In this document: positions 6,034-7,196 of the stretch, in pieces
Layout: every line of letters starts with the position of its first letter
How positions within the stretch are numbered: position 1 is the first letter of the stretch
Assembly: GCA_903931645.1 (NCBI GenBank)
Contig: CAIZDF010000202.1
Location: 1-7,196 of the forward strand
Length of the DNA stretch: 7,196 nucleotides
Direction of reading: 5' to 3'
Origin: an uncultured Tolumonas sp.
GTDB lineage: Bacteria > Pseudomonadota > Gammaproteobacteria > Enterobacterales > Aeromonadaceae
Position numbers and translations under genes: made by a program
Notes under the pieces: generated by a model
What the model was told of the DNA's origin: nothing
The model's database searches: none
What the model saw: the letters and a program-made list of their open reading frames with translations, nothing else

Positions 6034-6092
6034 CTGACATTCTCCTGTATCAGCAATACATAACTTGTCGAAAACTATACAAATTATGACAT

Positions 6093-6120
6093 AAAGAAGA
6101 GTGATCAATCACTCTTCTTT
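6093..6120. terminator. Bidirectional hairpin after the dut fragment
   Basis: A perfect 13-bp inverted repeat, AAAGAAGAGTGAT / ATCACTCTTCTTT (6093-6105 with 6108-6120), has only two bases between arms (effective loop TCAA). CTTCTTT ends give a partial T tract on both strands. It starts 20 bp past the stop of the dut fragment and was probably the terminator of the original dut transcript. Confidence 0.6.
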
Positions 6121-6140
6121 ACACTTGCACTCGCAGGAAA

Positions 6141-6347
6141 TTAGTGGCGGCCAGACGAGCCAAAACCACCTTCACCGCGTTCTGACGAATCAAACTCATC
6201 AACGATGTTAAAACTCGCCTGCACCACTGGCATAAACACCAATTGTGCAATGCGCTCACCCGGTTGGATGGTAAATGTGGTATTACCACGATTCCACACT
6301 GACACCATTAACTGGCCTTGATAATCAGAGTCAATCAGACCGACCAT
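6141..6347 (-). pseudogene. dut: 3' fragment of the native dUTPase gene, 5' part missing
   Basis: The 68 codons encode the C-terminal ~45% of a trimeric dUTPase very close to E. coli Dut. Motif 3 is [12 protein letters not shown] with the catalytic Asp, motif 4 is GERIAQLVF and motif 5 is [11 protein letters not shown]. Motifs 1 and 2, about 84 residues, are absent. Homology stops at the ATG-GTC (MVGL) codons, where E. coli has NLVGL. Three codons further upstream there is an in-frame TAA (6356-6354) in AT-rich sequence of different character. There is no ribosome binding site before the ATG, and the fragment could not bind dUTP without motifs 1 and 2, so it is a relic. The break coincides with the edge of the foreign-looking DNA that carries a complete dut. 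The native 5' part may survive at the other end of that DNA, beyond the window. Confidence 0.85.
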
Positions 6348-6366
6348 TATCTTTTAAGTAGTGGTG

Positions 6367-6438
6367 TAACATTAGCCTAAGCACTTGATTACAATATACT
6401 TTAAAGTAAATGTTATTGATTAGTATAACATTAGCCTA
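6367..6438. repeat. Direct and inverted copies of TAACATTAGCCTA / TAACATT
   Basis: TAACATTAGCCTA occurs identically at 6367-6379 and 6426-6438. An inverted AATGTTA lies at 6409-6415, forming with the second copy an 8-bp inverted repeat AATGTTAT / ATAACATT (6409-6416, 6425-6432). A palindromic ACTTTAAAGT lies between. The right copy includes the stop codon of the complete dut (6438-6436). The cluster fills the gap between dut and the dut fragment and looks like a protein-binding or recombination site array. Confidence 0.6.
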
Positions 6439-6894
6439 GATTTTACCTGTATGACCAAATCCACCCTCACCACGCTCAGTGACAGTTGAAAATGCCGCAA
6501 CTTCATTCAAAGCAACTTGAACTACAGGCATAAACACTAACTGAGCAATACGTTCACCAGGCTGGATGGTATAAGTAGTATCACTATCATTCTGTAGAAT
6601 GACCTTAATCTCTCCGTGATAATCACTGTCAACAACACCTAATCCTTGAGAAACTCGCACTTGATGCTTCAAAGCCAAACCGCTACGACTTGCAACCATT
6701 GCAGCCAAAGCTGGATCTTGCAAATTAATGGCAATACCAGATCCAACAAGAACATGCTTACCAGCACCGAGTTCTATCGGTTCTTCGATACATGCAACTA
6801 AATCCATAGCTGCTGAACCAGGCGTAGCATATTTAGGAAGTCCAAACTTTCTAACTAATTCATTAACAATTTTTGTTTCAATAGATCTTTTCAT
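6436..6894 (-). CDS. dut: Deoxyuridine 5'-triphosphate nucleotidohydrolase (complete, horizontally acquired-looking copy)
   Basis: dUTPase hydrolyses dUTP to dUMP and pyrophosphate, keeping uracil out of DNA and feeding thymidylate synthesis. The 152 residues match the full-length trimeric family. Motif 1 is PGSAAMDL (25-32). Motif 2 is [10 protein letters not shown] (68-77), with Ser where E. coli has Pro before RSG. Motif 3 is [11 protein letters not shown] (86-96) with catalytic D89 and Y92. Motif 4 is GERIAQLVF (113-121) and motif 5 is [11 protein letters not shown] (141-151). All key residues are present, so it should be active. The ATG at 6894 has GGA 8 nt upstream and gives the canonical MK-start; a TTG at 6921 would add nine residues without family support. 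It is clearly diverged from the adjacent fragment except for an identical [18 protein letters not shown] stretch, so it is not a recent tandem copy. It has its own promoter and presumably replaces the broken native gene. Confidence 0.95.
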   Translation of the reverse strand: MKRSIETKIVNELVRKFGLPKYATPGSAAMDLVACIEEPIELGAGKHVLVGSGIAINLQDPALAAMVASRSGLALKHQVRVSQGLGVVDSDYHGEIKVILQNDSDTTYTIQPGERIAQLVFMPVVQVALNEVAAFSTVTERGEGGFGHTGKI

Positions 6895-6933
6895 TTTAAT
6901 ATCCAAATAAGTTATTCGCAAAAGGCTTAATTA

Positions 6934-6962
6934 ATATTAACATCAATTAAAAATGATATCAA
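6934..6962 (-). promoter_or_regulatory. Sigma-70 promoter of the complete dut
   Basis: On the minus strand, TTGATA (6962-6957, 5 of 6 to consensus) lies 17 nt before TAATAT (6939-6934), which is preceded by TGT as an extended -10. The predicted start near 6927 gives a leader of about 33 nt. The rest of the AT-rich divergent region to 7162 holds a repeated TCTAATTAAA (7023-7032, 7049-7058) and no further gene. Confidence 0.5.
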
Positions 6963-7162
6963 AAATATTTAAAGCAACATAGTGCAAGGATATATACCAC
7001 CAAATTAAATACAATCAATAAATCTAATTAAAACATACAACAATGACGTCTAATTAAATTTTTTATGTATAAAAACAGAAGTTAATATAACTGCATATAT
7101 AAATCAACCAAGGTCACAAATAAAATATTTCGCGTTTTTATTAACTATATTAAGGTATCACC

Positions 7163-7196
7163 ATGTCCGATTTTTACGTATTTTTTTTAAATGCTC
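7163..7196 (+). CDS. Start of an unidentified plus-strand gene (runs off the window)
   Basis: ATG at 7163 follows AAGG (7152-7155) with 7-nt spacing and opens a frame reading MSDFYVFFLNA to the window edge. Eleven residues are too few to name a family. The start context and its position, divergent from dut across a 268-bp AT-rich gap, suggest a real first gene of the putative element's cargo. Confidence 0.45.
   Translation, partial: MSDFYVFFLNA

Larger units (their letters stand above)
6348..7196. mobile_element. Left boundary of a putative integrated element inserted in dut (right end outside window)
   Basis: From the point where dut homology is lost to the window edge, the DNA is visibly AT-rich compared with the rph-pyrE region. 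It starts with a cluster of repeated TAACATTAGCCTA motifs, carries a complete second dut that faces the boundary, and then a divergent gene start. No integrase or transposase is seen within the window, so the element's type is unknown. An island that supplies a substitute for the essential gene it breaks is the inference that best fits; a rearrangement of two dut alleles is the alternative. Confidence 0.45.

Noticed and set aside
1..7196. CRISPR array or known insertion sequence
   Set aside because: No regularly spaced identical repeats with unique spacers, and no transposase frame or paired terminal inverted repeats seen in the window.

Overview
The window looks like a moderate-GC gammaproteobacterial chromosome. 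YicC, RNase PH and PyrE are all very close to the E. coli proteins as I remember them, and the divergent yicC / rph-pyrE layout is the enterobacterial one. Aeromonadales (for example Tolumonas-like) or a neighbouring order seems most likely. That placement is inference; no rRNA or tRNA gene is present to support it.

Layout. Positions 1-2567 hold four minus-strand genes: a 5'-partial seven-helix membrane protein (probably the sensor half of a GGDEF diguanylate cyclase), a YbjQ/UPF0145 protein, and an apparent two-gene unit. That unit encodes a secreted Ser/Asn-rich coiled-coil protein followed by a SEL1-repeat lipoprotein, and it ends at a clear intrinsic terminator. Positions 2568-3560 are mostly non-coding. 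They carry two imperfect copies of a ~90-bp sequence, each containing a terminator. One copy abuts the 3' end of yicC. Between them lie a 59-codon ORF with a strong ribosome binding site and several hairpins. Positions 3561-5937 are core genome: yicC (minus), then divergent rph and pyrE (plus), with a shared promoter region between yicC and rph.

Positions 5938-7196 are the most unusual part. After pyrE, where enterobacteria usually have slmA and dut, there is only a C-terminal fragment of dut (motifs 3-5). Homology to dut stops abruptly near 6348. Next come AT-rich sequence with repeated TAACATTAGCCTA motifs, and then a second, complete and diverged dut with its own promoter. The AT-rich DNA continues to the window edge, where a divergent plus-strand gene begins. 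The simplest reading is that an integrated element interrupted the native dut and carries a replacement dUTPase at its boundary. The rest of the element and the native 5' half of dut would lie beyond the window.

Functionally, rph, yicC, pyrE and dut serve RNA maturation/turnover and pyrimidine nucleotide metabolism. The left-hand genes are envelope or signalling proteins with no obvious link to them. The yicC-flanking repeat segment and the dut junction are the two places where the core backbone appears to have been broken by horizontally acquired DNA.
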